Below, in pieces: positions 50,991 through 59,992 of a stretch of 64,000 nt of DNA. The notes below the pieces were generated by a model, which worked only from the letters and a program-made list of their open reading frames with translations, had not been told where the DNA came from and made no database searches. The first letter of the stretch is position 1. Each line of letters begins with the position of its first letter. This DNA is from Caulobacter rhizosphaerae (GTDB lineage Bacteria; Pseudomonadota; Alphaproteobacteria; Caulobacterales; Caulobacteraceae). The stretch spans positions 992,001 to 1,056,000 of the forward strand of contig NZ_CP048815.1 in NCBI RefSeq assembly GCF_010977555.1, in the 5' to 3' direction. The position numbers and the translations under genes were made by a program.

Positions 50991-51335
50991 CTAGTCCTGA
51001 AATTCTATAAACGCGTCTCGTTCATAATAGAATTCGAAAGCCGCGAAGAGGTCCATCAGACTTGCGGAGCGTTTTTGTTCGCGAGCGTTGGAAACAATAT
51101 CCTGCAACGTAGCGACCGGCATCACCTGCATCAGCCCCTCATCCTTTGCAAATTGTGGAACTCCAGCGTCAGGTTCATCCTCAAGTTCGGGGGGGACTTC
51201 TTCGCTTTCCAATGCGGCGGATTTAGATTCTAGATTCCAATTTTTTGTACTTGGGAGATATACCCAAGCATTATGAGGCTTAGCCATGATTTCCGCCAGC
51301 ATGTCTTGGAAGGCGACAATTGTGTTATCGGTCAT
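50991..51335 (-). CDS. Acidic immunity protein to the WHH toxin
   Basis: The 114-residue acidic protein (LPSTKNWNLESKSAALESEEVPPELEDEPDAG and YYERDAFIEF) follows the WHH-toxin tip by 12 bases. Its base composition is low in GC compared with the window, as for many immunity genes. It resembles small DUF7716-like proteins but this is not certain. Its position makes an immunity role likely. Confidence 0.7.
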   Translation of the reverse strand: MTDNTIVAFQDMLAEIMAKPHNAWVYLPSTKNWNLESKSAALESEEVPPELEDEPDAGVPQFAKDEGLMQVMPVATLQDIVSNAREQKRSASLMDLFAAFEFYYERDAFIEFQD

Positions 51336-51347
51336 AATTTCCTCGTT

Positions 51348-52193
51348 CTACCTTCTTCCTCCTCCCCAAATCTGTCTACCACCCTGTTGATTAGGGTGGA
51401 GAGAGTTTTGGACAGGTCCGGGAGCTTGGTGATGATCGCGTGGCACCAGTTGAAGATTTCCCGGCGTATGAGGATCATGATGCCAAGATAGGCCGGGAGG
51501 TGCGGTATCTGCAACTCCTCCTCGAGGTCCGGGGGTAACATGCGCAGTAATACCAGGATATTCAGCTTCCATTCGTCGAGCATAGGCGGGATCCGCCTGC
51601 ATTCGACTATAAATTTCTCGGTTACCTTGACGGAAGTGATTTGCGTCCGAGGCCTCGAAGGTTCCTGGTTTAAGCTGAACCTCTCCCGCGACAGAATAAT
51701 GCGGGCTGTTGCTGGGGCGAGCGGCGTTGGTTCCATTCCCGAACGCGCACGACAACCCCAGCGGGTCCACCCAGGCATTCGGGTCCGACACATACGCCGT
51801 CGCGTTCAGCCCACCCAGAAGCCCGATCGGATCCGGCGTGATATACCGCGCGACGCCGGGGTCGTAGTACCGGAAGCGGTTGTAGTGCAGGCCGGTCTCG
51901 GGGTCGGCGTACTGGCCCTGGAAGCGGATCGGGTTGTCGATCGCCGCCTCGGCCTTGCGGGCCACCGCGCCCCAGGCGGTGAAGTCCTCGCGCCAGGTGA
52001 CCACGCCGTTGTCTTTGGTCAGCTCCTGCGGGGTCCCGGCCGCGTCCAGCTGGAAGTGGTGCAGCTGGGCGGACTGGTCCGGCGCCGTCCGCCGCGCCAG
52101 GGCCAGCGGGCGGAAGCTGCCTGGCTCGTGCAGGTACAGCGTGGCCAGCGGATCGGCGGCCGCGCCGTGATCGCCTAGGTTGTTAAGTCGGTA
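51348..52193 (-). CDS. Orphan Rhs tip with WHH-type HNH nuclease toxin
   Basis: The open frame runs from 52193 to 51348 (282 codons) with no proper start: YRLNNLGDHGAAADPLATLYLHEPG leads straight into Rhs-core sequence nearly identical to the resident Rhs protein, up to YDPGVARYITPDPIGLLGG and DPLGL. After DPLGL the last about 125 residues differ: GLSWHHDPHTPGNLQLVPRDHHQ, the WHH variant of the HNH/Endo VII nuclease fold. Silent orphan tips like this can replace the tip of the full-length gene by recombination through the shared core. It may also be expressed from a GTG at 52004, but would not be exported without an N-terminal part. Confidence 0.85.
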   Translation of the reverse strand, partial: YRLNNLGDHGAAADPLATLYLHEPGSFRPLALARRTAPDQSAQLHHFQLDAAGTPQELTKDNGVVTWREDFTAWGAVARKAEAAIDNPIRFQGQYADPETGLHYNRFRYYDPGVARYITPDPIGLLGGLNATAYVSDPNAWVDPLGLSCAFGNGTNAARPSNSPHYSVAGEVQLKPGTFEASDANHFRQGNREIYSRMQADPAYARRMEAEYPGITAHVTPGPRGGVADTAPPGLSWHHDPHTPGNLQLVPRDHHQAPGPVQNSLHPNQQGGRQIWGGGRR

Positions 52194-52195
52194 TC
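52168..52195. repeat. Boundary sequence of orphan tip 1
   Basis: TGATCGCCTAGGTT and AAGTCGGTAT as at 50903-50932, at the same rhs break point. One copy is one base shorter. It may be the 5' end of a standard cassette. Confidence 0.8.
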
Positions 52196-52311
52196 AGCTT
52201 GGTTGGGGGCAGTCGCACTATGCTGTTTCCAGCGGCGGGAAGCATGGCCAAGCCCTCGGCAAAGGATTTCTGGGCCGCCTTTGTCAGGTCGGCCTTGATG
52301 ACCTTCCTCAT
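52183..52311 (-). CDS. Truncated DUF4304-like gene, 42 codons
   Basis: The frame starts ATG at 52311 (MRKVIKADLTKAAQK) with the same first bases and upstream spacing as the DUF4304-like gene at 50003, and then runs into unrelated codons that stop in the orphan tip boundary. It is 20 bases from the end of the SMI1/KNR4 gene. It is likely the broken remainder of an immunity gene cut by insertion of the orphan tip. Confidence 0.5.
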   Translation of the reverse strand: MRKVIKADLTKAAQKSFAEGLAMLPAAGNSIVRLPPTKLIPT

Positions 52312-52331
52312 TTCTGGGGCGCCGAGTTGGC

Positions 52332-52784
52332 CTAGGTGAATAGCTTTATGCGCTTTTCGACGAATTCAAGAAAATTATCGGCATATTTCTCGCCAGTCGC
52401 TAACGATAGGACGGGGTATTCGTTTCCTTTTATGCCGTTTTCGGTTTGAAATACAAAAACACCGTCTATATCGCTATGGCATAAAGGTATTAGGTTCGAA
52501 TCTAAACCATCTTTCCCAGCCAATTTATACATATATACAATATCGCCACCAACGATATCATCAGGAGTTTCAGCATAGACGCTGAAAATTTCCTCGCCGC
52601 CAATTTCTCCGCCACTGTAATTTGTGAGCCACCACTTATAAGACTCAGGCAGAGGGGTTCCGATATTTTTTTCGGCAGCGGCAATCCATTCGGGGTTCAC
52701 GCCGTCGCCGAAATCCGCGAACTCAGCGATCGATCGATTATGCTCGATTAAATCGATGGTTTTTTTATAGGCAATTTCATCCAT
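52332..52784 (-). CDS. SMI1/KNR4 immunity protein to the LHH toxin
   Basis: The 150-residue protein has the SMI1/KNR4 pattern: AEKNIGTPLPESYKWWLTNYSGGEIGGEEIFSVYAETPDD, ending KYADNFLEFVEKRIKLF. It starts 3 bases after the stop of the rhs gene, and its DNA is AT-rich. SMI1/KNR4 proteins are widely used to inhibit nuclease toxins, so it should guard against the LHH tip of this Rhs protein. A C-terminal near-duplicate is at 50028-50123. Confidence 0.9.
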   Translation of the reverse strand: MDEIAYKKTIDLIEHNRSIAEFADFGDGVNPEWIAAAEKNIGTPLPESYKWWLTNYSGGEIGGEEIFSVYAETPDDIVGGDIVYMYKLAGKDGLDSNLIPLCHSDIDGVFVFQTENGIKGNEYPVLSLATGEKYADNFLEFVEKRIKLFT

Positions 52785-52787
52785 GGC

Positions 52788-55700
52788 TCAAAACCCCGTA
52801 GACCGATTCATCCAATAGCTTTCTCTCCATGAATTGAATGCGGATCGATCAATTCCTGAAGGAAGTTGCCCCGTATTGATGTGCAGAGTGCTGTAGTATT
52901 TCTGGTGCATGCTGCCCGATACCTCGGCTATTCCACCATTCTGAGTTTGTGTCAGGTGGTGAAGATTAACCGCCTTCCCGTCAGTTCCAATTGGCGCACG
53001 TCCGGTCGCCATACGCTCGATGTTGGTTCCCGTAACAGTTTTTCCCCTCACTTTCCAAGAGCTGGTCGCCTGCGGATCGAACAGGTCGTTCCTCTGGAAG
53101 ACCTTATTTCCCTTGAATGTGGTGGAGGTCTTCCAAAATTTTGGAGTGAATGCACAACCGGCGAGGCCTAGCGGATCCACCCATGCATTGGGATCGAACA
53201 CATACGCCGCCGCGTTCAGTCCGCCTTCGAGTCCAATCGGATCCGGCGTGACATACCGCGCCACGCCGGGGTCGTAATACCGGAAGCGGTTGTAGTGCAG
53301 GCCGGTCTCGGGGTCGGCGTACTGGCCCTGGAAGCGGATCGGGTTGTCGATCGCCGCCTCGGCCTTGCGGGCCACCGCGCCCCAGGCGGTGAAGTCCTCG
53401 CGCCAGGTGACCACGCCGTTGTCGTTGGTCAGCTCCTGCGGGGTCCCGGCCGCGTCCAGCTGGAAGTGGTGCAGCTGGGCGGGCTGGTCCGGCGCCGTCC
53501 GCCGCGCCAGGGCCAGCGGGCGGAAGCTGCCTGGCTCGTGCAGGTACAGCGTGGCCAGCGGATCGGCGGCCGCGCCGCCGGCGTCGGCCGGCGCTTCGGC
53601 CAGCAGCACGTCGCCGTCCCAGTAGAAGACGGTCCGGGTCGGTGTCAGCGGGGGCGGCGCGGCGCCGGGCGCGGCGTTGGCGGCCGCCGGGGGGGCGTAG
53701 CCGGACTCCTTCCAGGCGCGCCGGCCCAGGGCGTCGTAGCCGAAGCGGGTGACGCGCAGGCCTTTGCGGGAGCGCTCGACCACCTCGGCCAGCATGCCGG
53801 CCCCGTCATAGGCGTAGCGCAGCTCGCGGCCGTCGCCGGCTCCGCGCAGCTCGCGGACGCGTCGGCCGTCGGCGTCGTATTCGAAGCGCCGGTCGCCCCA
53901 CACCCGCAGCCGGTCTCCCGTCGCCACGCCCTCGACGCCCAGCGGGCCGGCGGGCAGGACGTTGCCGGAGGGATCGACGACGAACGCTTCCGGCGTCGCG
54001 CCGTCCACGCCCACCAAGCGGTCATTGACGTCGTAGCGGTAGCGCTTGGCGCCCCGCGCCAGGTCGTCGAGCGCCAGCAGCTGGCCGTAGGGATCGTAGG
54101 TGTAGCGGCGCTCGATCACCGGCGCGGCGGTCCCGCCGCGCAGGCCGCGCTGGTGGACCAGGAAGCCGGCCGCGTCATACTCGCTGTGCACGTTCAGCGC
54201 CCCGGCCTGGCGGGCCACCTCCCGGCCGGCCTGGTCGCGCGCCACGGCCGCGACCTGGCGGCCGTCCAGCGACAGGGTGCTGAAGTCGTCGCCGGCGTCG
54301 TAGGCGACCGCGATGGTCCGGCCGTCGGGCAGCCGGGTGGCGATCCGGCGGCCGCGCGCGTCGTAGCGGTGGGCGAGTTCGACCTCGTCCTGCTTTTCGC
54401 TGACCAGTTGGCCGGCCGCGTCGTAGGTCAGACTCACCGCGCGGTCGGCGGTGGTGGCGCCGATCATCCGCCCGGCGGCGTCCCAGGCGAAGCGGTGCAG
54501 CCGGCCGTCGGCGAAATTGGCCTGGATCACCCGTCCGGCCTCGTCGCGGCGGTAGCGGGCCGTTCCGGCGGCGTCGCGCCGTTCGACCAGTTGGTCGCCC
54601 GCGTCCCAGCCGTACTCGACCTGACGTCCGTCGAACCCGGTCTCGCGCACCACCCGGCCCGCCGGGTCGATGTCGAAGCGGTGGACCTCGCCCTTGGCGT
54701 TGGTCAGGGCGACCAGCTGCAGCGTGCCGTTGTAGGCGTAGCGCAGGGTGTCGCCGGCCGGGTCGGTGCGGCTGACCGGGAACGGCAGGCCGGCATAGTC
54801 CCAGGCCGTCTCGCGGCCGCGCGGATCGACGTGGCGGACCACCTGGTCCTCGGCGTCGTAGTCGAGCCGCACCTGGGCGCCGTCGCGGGCCCGGGTGATG
54901 GTGACGACATTGCCGTTGGCGTCGCGCTCGTAGCGGGTGGTCTCGCCGTCCAGGGTGACGGCGCGGGGGCGGCCCAGGGCGTCGTAGCGGACGTCGCGGC
55001 GGGCCTCGCGGCCGTCGCTCTCCCAGGCCAGCAGGCCCTGGGCGTCCCAGCCGTAGCGACGCAGCACGCCTTCGCCGTCGCGGATGGCCAGCGGCAGGCC
55101 GCGCTCGTCGCGGAGGAACCAGGTCTCGCGGCCCAGCGGGTCGGTGGTCGAGGTCAGCTGGCCGCGGTGGTCATAGGCGTAGTGGCTCACGCCGCCGGTG
55201 GGGTGGGTGGCGAACAGCGGCAGGCCAAGGCTGGGCGACGACAGCGAGGCGACGTCCTCGAGCTCGGCGAAGCCCGCCTGGATCGACGCGCCGTCGGGGG
55301 CGGTCTGGCGGACCAGCCGGTTCAGTTGGTCGTAGGCGAAGGCGGAGGTGCGGCCTTCGCCGTCCCTGTATTCCAGCAGGGCGCCGGCTTCGGACCACAG
55401 CCAGTGCTGTTCGTGGCCCAGCGGGCCGCGCTCCATCACCACCAGGCCGATCCGGTTGTAGGTGTAGAGGGTCACGGCGTCCTGGTCGTCGGTGACCAGG
55501 GTGACGTGGTCGTCGGGGCGGTAGTCGAACCGGCAATAGTACAGGCGGCCGTCGCCCCAGGTTTCGACGCACCGGGCCCGCCGGCCCAGGGCCGGGTCGT
55601 CCCAGCGGAAGTAGAACCGGAAGCCGCCGCGCCGCTGCTCCTCGACGATCAGGTGGGCGACGCTGCGATAGCGCGTAGCGCCGCCCCGGGCGTCCGTGGC

Positions 55701-57080
55701 CTGCACCAGGTCGCCTTCGGCGCTGTAGGCGTACGACACCAGGCGCTGGCGCGTCCCGGCCTCGGTCGGGTGGGGGGCGTCGATCTCGACGATGCGACCG
55801 GCCTCGTCGCTGAGCACCTGCAGGCGCCGGCCGCCGACATCGACCAGGGCCAGCAGGCGCCCGGCGGCGTCGCGCTCGACCTGGATCAGGTTTCCGGCCG
55901 CATCGCGCACGCCGGCCAGGCGGTGGAGCCCGTCGGCGTGGCGGCGGAAAACGTGGCTCAGGCCGTCGTAGCTGGCGATCCGGTAGCTGTCGCCCTCGGC
56001 GTGTAGGATCAGTCGTTCCGACAGGTTGATCATCGGCTCGCCCGGACGGGCCAGCGGGAAGAACGCCAGGCGGCCGTCCTCCAGGCGCGCCCTGGCCAGG
56101 CCCTCGCGCGGCAGCACTTCCAGCGCCATGTCGAACGGGTGCGACCAGCCCGAGCCGAGGTCGCCGTCGACGCTGGACGACGAGTTCCACCGCCGGGTCC
56201 AGGTCAGCGGCAGCGGACCGGGAAGCTCGAAGTCGGTGTGTTCGACGATCAGTTCGCCGGTCGCCACGTCGACCGGGTGGCCGCGCAGGCTGCGGATCGC
56301 GTTGCGCGCCCCGGGGATGCCGGCTAGCTCGCCCAGGGTCTCGCCGGCGATGCGTCCCTTCTCGCCCCAGAAGGCCTCGCCGATCGCCCCGCCGATCATC
56401 TTGCCGGCCATGGTGGAGACGAAGCCGAACGCCACGTTGCCGGCGAAGGCGGCGAGCCCCGCCAGGCCGCCGAGCGCCGCCCCGAAGAGCCCGGCCCCCA
56501 GGGCCACGCCGCCGCCGATGATCATCATCCACTTGGCGGTCGAGCTCATCCACTCGGGGATCTCGGGACTGATCGGCAGGAAGGTCCCGGGCTCGGCGCC
56601 GATGCTGACGTTCGGCGAGCCGGCGGCGATCGTGCCGTCGCACTCGGTCTTGTCGCCCTTTCGGGCCGCCGGCATGCCGTTGATGCCCACGGTCCTGCTG
56701 CCCTGGGCGATGCGCTTGGGGACTTGGCCGTGCTTGATGCAGGCCACGATGTCGATGACGCCGCGGGCCGCGGGCCGTCCGTTGATCAGGACGTTCGTCG
56801 AGCCGGTGAGGATTGGCCCGCTGGGCACGCTCATCAGTCCGCCCAGGACCCCGCCCGCCATGGCGCCGGCTCCGACGCCGGCCACGATCCCCCCCAGCGC
56901 GGCCACGGCGGCGACCCCGGCGCACAGCGACAGCCCGCCGGTGAACGGCGCGGCGACCACCGCGCCCAGCAGGGCCACGCCCACCGCCAGGCCGACGGCG
57001 GCGCCGATCAGGAAGCCGAGCATCGCGTTGGAGTGCTCGATCTGGTCGCCCATCCGGGCGGCCGCCAAGGCGGCTTCCAT
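52788..57080 (-). CDS. PAAR-Rhs polymorphic toxin with LHH nuclease tip (type VI secretion effector)
   Basis: The ATG at 57080 follows GGAGG and gives 1430 residues. Order: N-terminal hydrophobic region (about 20-90); PAAR-like part (about 90-175: GSTNVLINGRPAARGVIDIV and GINGMPAARKGDKTECDG); second hydrophobic region (about 190-260); then YD/RHS repeats (about 290-1250); the core end RFRYYDPGVARYVTPDPIG; after DPLGL a 120-residue tip with VNLHHLTQTQNGGI and a C-terminal SWRESYW. The LHH motif marks the HNH/Endo VII fold, so the toxin is probably a DNase. PAAR puts the protein on a type VI secretion spike. It is preceded by a DUF1795 chaperone gene and followed by its immunity gene. No secretion genes lie in the window. 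Confidence 0.93.
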   Translation of the reverse strand: MEAALAAARMGDQIEHSNAMLGFLIGAAVGLAVGVALLGAVVAAPFTGGLSLCAGVAAVAALGGIVAGVGAGAMAGGVLGGLMSVPSGPILTGSTNVLINGRPAARGVIDIVACIKHGQVPKRIAQGSRTVGINGMPAARKGDKTECDGTIAAGSPNVSIGAEPGTFLPISPEIPEWMSSTAKWMMIIGGGVALGAGLFGAALGGLAGLAAFAGNVAFGFVSTMAGKMIGGAIGEAFWGEKGRIAGETLGELAGIPGARNAIRSLRGHPVDVATGELIVEHTDFELPGPLPLTWTRRWNSSSSVDGDLGSGWSHPFDMALEVLPREGLARARLEDGRLAFFPLARPGEPMINLSERLILHAEGDSYRIASYDGLSHVFRRHADGLHRLAGVRDAAGNLIQVERDAAGRLLALVDVGGRRLQVLSDEAGRIVEIDAPHPTEAGTRQRLVSYAYSAEGDLVQATDARGGATRYRSVAHLIVEEQRRGGFRFYFRWDDPALGRRARCVETWGDGRLYYCRFDYRPDDHVTLVTDDQDAVTLYTYNRIGLVVMERGPLGHEQHWLWSEAGALLEYRDGEGRTSAFAYDQLNRLVRQTAPDGASIQAGFAELEDVASLSSPSLGLPLFATHPTGGVSHYAYDHRGQLTSTTDPLGRETWFLRDERGLPLAIRDGEGVLRRYGWDAQGLLAWESDGREARRDVRYDALGRPRAVTLDGETTRYERDANGNVVTITRARDGAQVRLDYDAEDQVVRHVDPRGRETAWDYAGLPFPVSRTDPAGDTLRYAYNGTLQLVALTNAKGEVHRFDIDPAGRVVRETGFDGRQVEYGWDAGDQLVERRDAAGTARYRRDEAGRVIQANFADGRLHRFAWDAAGRMIGATTADRAVSLTYDAAGQLVSEKQDEVELAHRYDARGRRIATRLPDGRTIAVAYDAGDDFSTLSLDGRQVAAVARDQAGREVARQAGALNVHSEYDAAGFLVHQRGLRGGTAAPVIERRYTYDPYGQLLALDDLARGAKRYRYDVNDRLVGVDGATPEAFVVDPSGNVLPAGPLGVEGVATGDRLRVWGDRRFEYDADGRRVRELRGAGDGRELRYAYDGAGMLAEVVERSRKGLRVTRFGYDALGRRAWKESGYAPPAAANAAPGAAPPPLTPTRTVFYWDGDVLLAEAPADAGGAAADPLATLYLHEPGSFRPLALARRTAPDQPAQLHHFQLDAAGTPQELTNDNGVVTWREDFTAWGAVARKAEAAIDNPIRFQGQYADPETGLHYNRFRYYDPGVARYVTPDPIGLEGGLNAAAYVFDPNAWVDPLGLAGCAFTPKFWKTSTTFKGNKVFQRNDLFDPQATSSWKVRGKTVTGTNIERMATGRAPIGTDGKAVNLHHLTQTQNGGIAEVSGSMHQKYYSTLHINTGQLPSGIDRSAFNSWRESYWMNRSTGF

Positions 57081-57096
57081 CGTCAGGCCTCCGTGC

Positions 57097-57166
57097 CTAG
57101 AGCGTTTCCCGACGAAGCGGACACCGGTTCGTCGCCGGAAAATGCGTTGAAACAAACATCCAGAGC
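57097..57166. repeat. Palindromic repeat between chaperone and rhs genes
   Basis: CTAGAGCGTTTCCCGACGAAG with a later CGTCGCCGGAAAATGCG half; the ends GCTCTGGATG and CATCCAGAGC-type sequences pair. The type is common in intergenic regions of alphaproteobacteria. A further hairpin (57162-57203) sits just after the chaperone stop. Confidence 0.6.
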
Positions 57167-57202
57167 CCGTCCCGGCCTGACGCGGTCAGGTCGGGGCAGG
57201 CT

Positions 57203-57634
57203 CTAGAGCCACTTGAATCCGGCGAGCATGTCCACGAACAGCGGGTCGACCGCCTCGAAGTCGCTGTCCAGCGCGGTGTTCACCAGGGTGATCAGCCGCC
57301 CGTCGTCGAGCGGCACATAGATCTGGCGCTGGCGCAGCAGGCCCGAGCCGGCGTCCCAGCGGAACAGGATCTCCAGTCCCCTGCGGCCGTCCACCAGCAC
57401 TTCCCGGCGGCCGATCAGCGAGAACTTCTTGGCCTGGCGGGCCAGGTCCGCGGCCTGGGCGTCGACGAACGCCTCGATGGTCTTGTCGGTGGGCAGACGG
57501 TCGTAGGTGGCCAGGATATTGGGAACCACCGCCTGGCCGGGCCGGGGCTGGGCGGACCACGCGATCATCCGTCGATCCTTCCAGTCGTCCGGGACGAGGA
57601 AAGAGAACTCGGCGGTTCGGCAATCTTGCGTCAT
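57203..57634 (-). CDS. DUF1795 (DcrB-like) Eag-type chaperone of the Rhs effector
   Basis: The 143-residue protein begins MTQDCRTAEFSFLVPDDWKDR and has the DUF1795 fold: RMIAWSAQPRPGQAVVPNILATYDRLPTDKTIEAFVDAQAADLARQ and LITLVNTALDSDFEAVDPLF. In other species Eag proteins bind the hydrophobic N-terminal segments of PAAR-Rhs effectors and load them on VgrG. It precedes the rhs gene by 122 bases. Start ATG at 57634 is preceded by GGGAGAAG. Confidence 0.88.
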   Translation of the reverse strand: MTQDCRTAEFSFLVPDDWKDRRMIAWSAQPRPGQAVVPNILATYDRLPTDKTIEAFVDAQAADLARQAKKFSLIGRREVLVDGRRGLEILFRWDAGSGLLRQRQIYVPLDDGRLITLVNTALDSDFEAVDPLFVDMLAGFKWL

Positions 57635-57826
57635 GGCTTCTCCCGGACGGAACGCAGTGCAACGTTGAGTATGTCTTTTTCGCGGCCGATGCGACATCGA
57701 AACCGCGACCCGCGCGGGAAATCCGTCGCCGAAACCATCCCCAACCGGGCGCCCTCGAAACAGCCTCAGGCCGAACGCGCGGCGCAGCTAAGCGTTGCAT
57801 TGGATGCGACCGCAGAGAGCAGGGGA

Positions 57827-58630
57827 TCAGCCTCGGCCGCGGCCCGACTTCGCGAACAGCAGGTCCGACCAGTTCCACGACCGCGATCCCAGCGCCAGGC
57901 GCGGCGCGCCGGGGGCGTCGCTGAGCGAGATCAGGATCAGGCCCCGCATCGGGTCGTCGCGGCAGGCCTTGGGCGCGAACGCCACCTCCAGCATGATCAG
58001 CTCGCGCACGCCGGCTAGGCCCTTGCCCTCCTGGCCCGGGCTCTGCACCCAGTCGCCGTTCCAGACCAGCACCGCCTTGCCCCGGGCCGCGGCCTCCGGG
58101 TGGGCCTGGGCCAGGGCGGCGCGGACGCGGGGGTTCTTGCGCAGGGCGTCCTGCAGCAGCCGGACCATGTCGCAGCCGCCGCCGCCCGAACCGCTTCCGG
58201 CGCCGCCGGCCCCCGATCCGGCGCCGGCGGTCGCCGCGCCGACCAGGTCCGCCTCGCCCAGTTCGGCCGCCACCACGGGCTTGGGCGCCGGCTTGGCGGG
58301 CAGGGGCTCCACCTCCGGCGGCGGAACCAGTTTCGGCGGGCGGACGGGCAGCCGGGGCGGCGAGACCTTGGCCGGGGCCGGATCGCCGGCCGGCTCGGGC
58401 GCCAGTTTCGGCGGCTCGGGCGGCGGGGGCGGCGGCTCGTACAGGGCGACGCTGATCGGTTCGGGTTCGGGGAGGGGCGGAGGCTGCACCCGCACCGCCA
58501 TCACCGCCAGCAGCAGGGCCAGGTGGGCGGCGACGCTGATCCCGGCGGCGACCAGGCCGTCCGCCTTCGCGCGCCGGCGGGGACGCGGCGTCGGGACGAG
58601 GGGATCGTAGACCTGCGGCCGACCGCTCAT
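57827..58630 (-). CDS. Proline-rich membrane protein, TonB-like, unknown role
   Basis: The 267-residue protein has a cytoplasmic Arg-rich start (PTPRPRRRAKADG), one transmembrane segment (about 25-47, LVAAGISVAAHLALLLAVMAV), then a long Pro/Glu/Lys region (LPEPEPISVALYEPPPPPPEPPKL), a Gly/Ser linker and a C-terminal domain (GGCDMVRLLQDALRKNPRVRAALAQ, LIMLEVAFAPKACRDDPMRG) with two cysteines. The layout is that of TonB-type energy transducers but the C-terminal TonB fold is not clear. It is at the edge of the toxin island and may belong to the chromosome rather than the island. Confidence 0.7.
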   Translation of the reverse strand: MSGRPQVYDPLVPTPRPRRRAKADGLVAAGISVAAHLALLLAVMAVRVQPPPLPEPEPISVALYEPPPPPPEPPKLAPEPAGDPAPAKVSPPRLPVRPPKLVPPPEVEPLPAKPAPKPVVAAELGEADLVGAATAGAGSGAGGAGSGSGGGGCDMVRLLQDALRKNPRVRAALAQAHPEAAARGKAVLVWNGDWVQSPGQEGKGLAGVRELIMLEVAFAPKACRDDPMRGLILISLSDAPGAPRLALGSRSWNWSDLLFAKSGRGRG

Positions 58631-58766
58631 CGAAACTCCGCTTTTTCGACGCCTTGGGGCGTCCGTGGGACCGTCCAGAGACCACCCGCCCGCGTCAGGA
58701 TCGTGGCGCCCGCGACATTTCCGTGATCCCCTTGGGTTCCGCCGCCAAACCCCTTAGATTGGCCGC

Positions 58767-59906
58767 ATGTCCGCAGACCACACCCACATCCGCCCCTGGC
58801 GCCAGATCGCGCGCCGGCCATCGCGCAAGATCCGCGTCGGCAATGTCGAGGTGGGCGGCGACGCGCCGATCTCGGTGCAGTCGATGACCAACACCCTGAC
58901 CAGCGACGCGGCCGCGACGCTGGAACAGATTCGCCAGCTGGAGGAGGCCGGCGCCGACATCGTCCGCGTCAGCTGCCCCGACACCGACTCGACGGCGGCG
59001 TTCAAGACCATCGCCCGCGAGGCCAAGGTGCCGCTCGTGGCCGACATCCACTTCCACTACAAGCGCGGCATCGAGGCGGCCCAGGCCGGGGCGGCCTGCC
59101 TGCGGATCAATCCGGGCAATATCGGCTCGCCCGACCGGGTGCGCGATGTCATCCAGGCGGCCCGCGACCACGGCTGCTCGATGCGGATCGGCGTCAACGC
59201 CGGCTCGCTGGAGCGCGAACTGCTGGAGAAGTACGGCGAGCCGTGCCCCGACGCCATGGTCGAGAGCGCGCTGAACCACGCCCGCATCCTGCAGGACCAC
59301 GACTTCCACGAGTTCAAGATCTCGGTGAAGGCCTCCGATCCGTTCATGACCGTGGCCGCCTACTACCAGCTGGCCGAGCGCATCGACTGCCCGCTGCACC
59401 TGGGGGTCACCGAGGCCGGGGCCCTGCGCACCGGCACGGTCAAGTCGTCGATCGGCATCGGCTCGATGCTGTGGGCCGGCATCGGCGACACCATCCGCGT
59501 CAGCCTGGCCGCCGACCCGGTCGAGGAGATCAAGGTCGGCTTCGACATCCTCAAGTCGCTGGGCCTGCGCCACCGCGGCGTCAACATCATCGCCTGCCCG
59601 TCCTGCGCGCGGCAGGGCTTCAACGTCATCAAGACGGTGGAGGCCCTGGAACAGCGCCTGGCCCACATCAGCCAGCCGATGTCGCTGTCGATCATCGGCT
59701 GCGTGGTCAACGGCCCCGGCGAGGCCCTGATGACCGACCTGGGCTTCACCGGCGGCGGCGCGGGGTCGGGCATGGTCTACATGGCCGGCAAGCCCGACCA
59801 CAAGCAGTCCAACGACGGCATGATCGACCACATCGTCGAACTGGTCGAGCAACGCGCGGCCCAGCTCAAGGCCGACGCCGAAGCCAAGGCGATCGCGGCG
59901 GAGTAG
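58767..59906 (+). CDS. ispG: 4-hydroxy-3-methylbut-2-enyl diphosphate synthase IspG (GcpE)
   Basis: The 379-residue protein begins [32 protein letters not shown] and keeps the iron-sulfur cysteines in ACPSCARQG and GCVVNGPGE plus INPGNIG and the glycine-rich C-terminal region. It performs the reductive ring opening in the MEP isoprenoid pathway. The ATG at 58767 matches family length. It follows the toxin island and would normally adjoin the RodZ-like gene. Confidence 0.97.
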   Translation: MSADHTHIRPWRQIARRPSRKIRVGNVEVGGDAPISVQSMTNTLTSDAAATLEQIRQLEEAGADIVRVSCPDTDSTAAFKTIAREAKVPLVADIHFHYKRGIEAAQAGAACLRINPGNIGSPDRVRDVIQAARDHGCSMRIGVNAGSLERELLEKYGEPCPDAMVESALNHARILQDHDFHEFKISVKASDPFMTVAAYYQLAERIDCPLHLGVTEAGALRTGTVKSSIGIGSMLWAGIGDTIRVSLAADPVEEIKVGFDILKSLGLRHRGVNIIACPSCARQGFNVIKTVEALEQRLAHISQPMSLSIIGCVVNGPGEALMTDLGFTGGGAGSGMVYMAGKPDHKQSNDGMIDHIVELVEQRAAQLKADAEAKAIAAE

Positions 59907-59992
59907 TCCCGCCGCAAGCTTGACTTTAGGTGGCATGATCGGAAATGTCCCAACCACGGCGATCATCGCCGTCGTGTTTTGGGGGCTTTCAA

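Noticed and set aside
53295..56006. 903-codon plus-strand ORF
   Set aside because: Antisense to the rhs repeats, which give long open frames on both strands.
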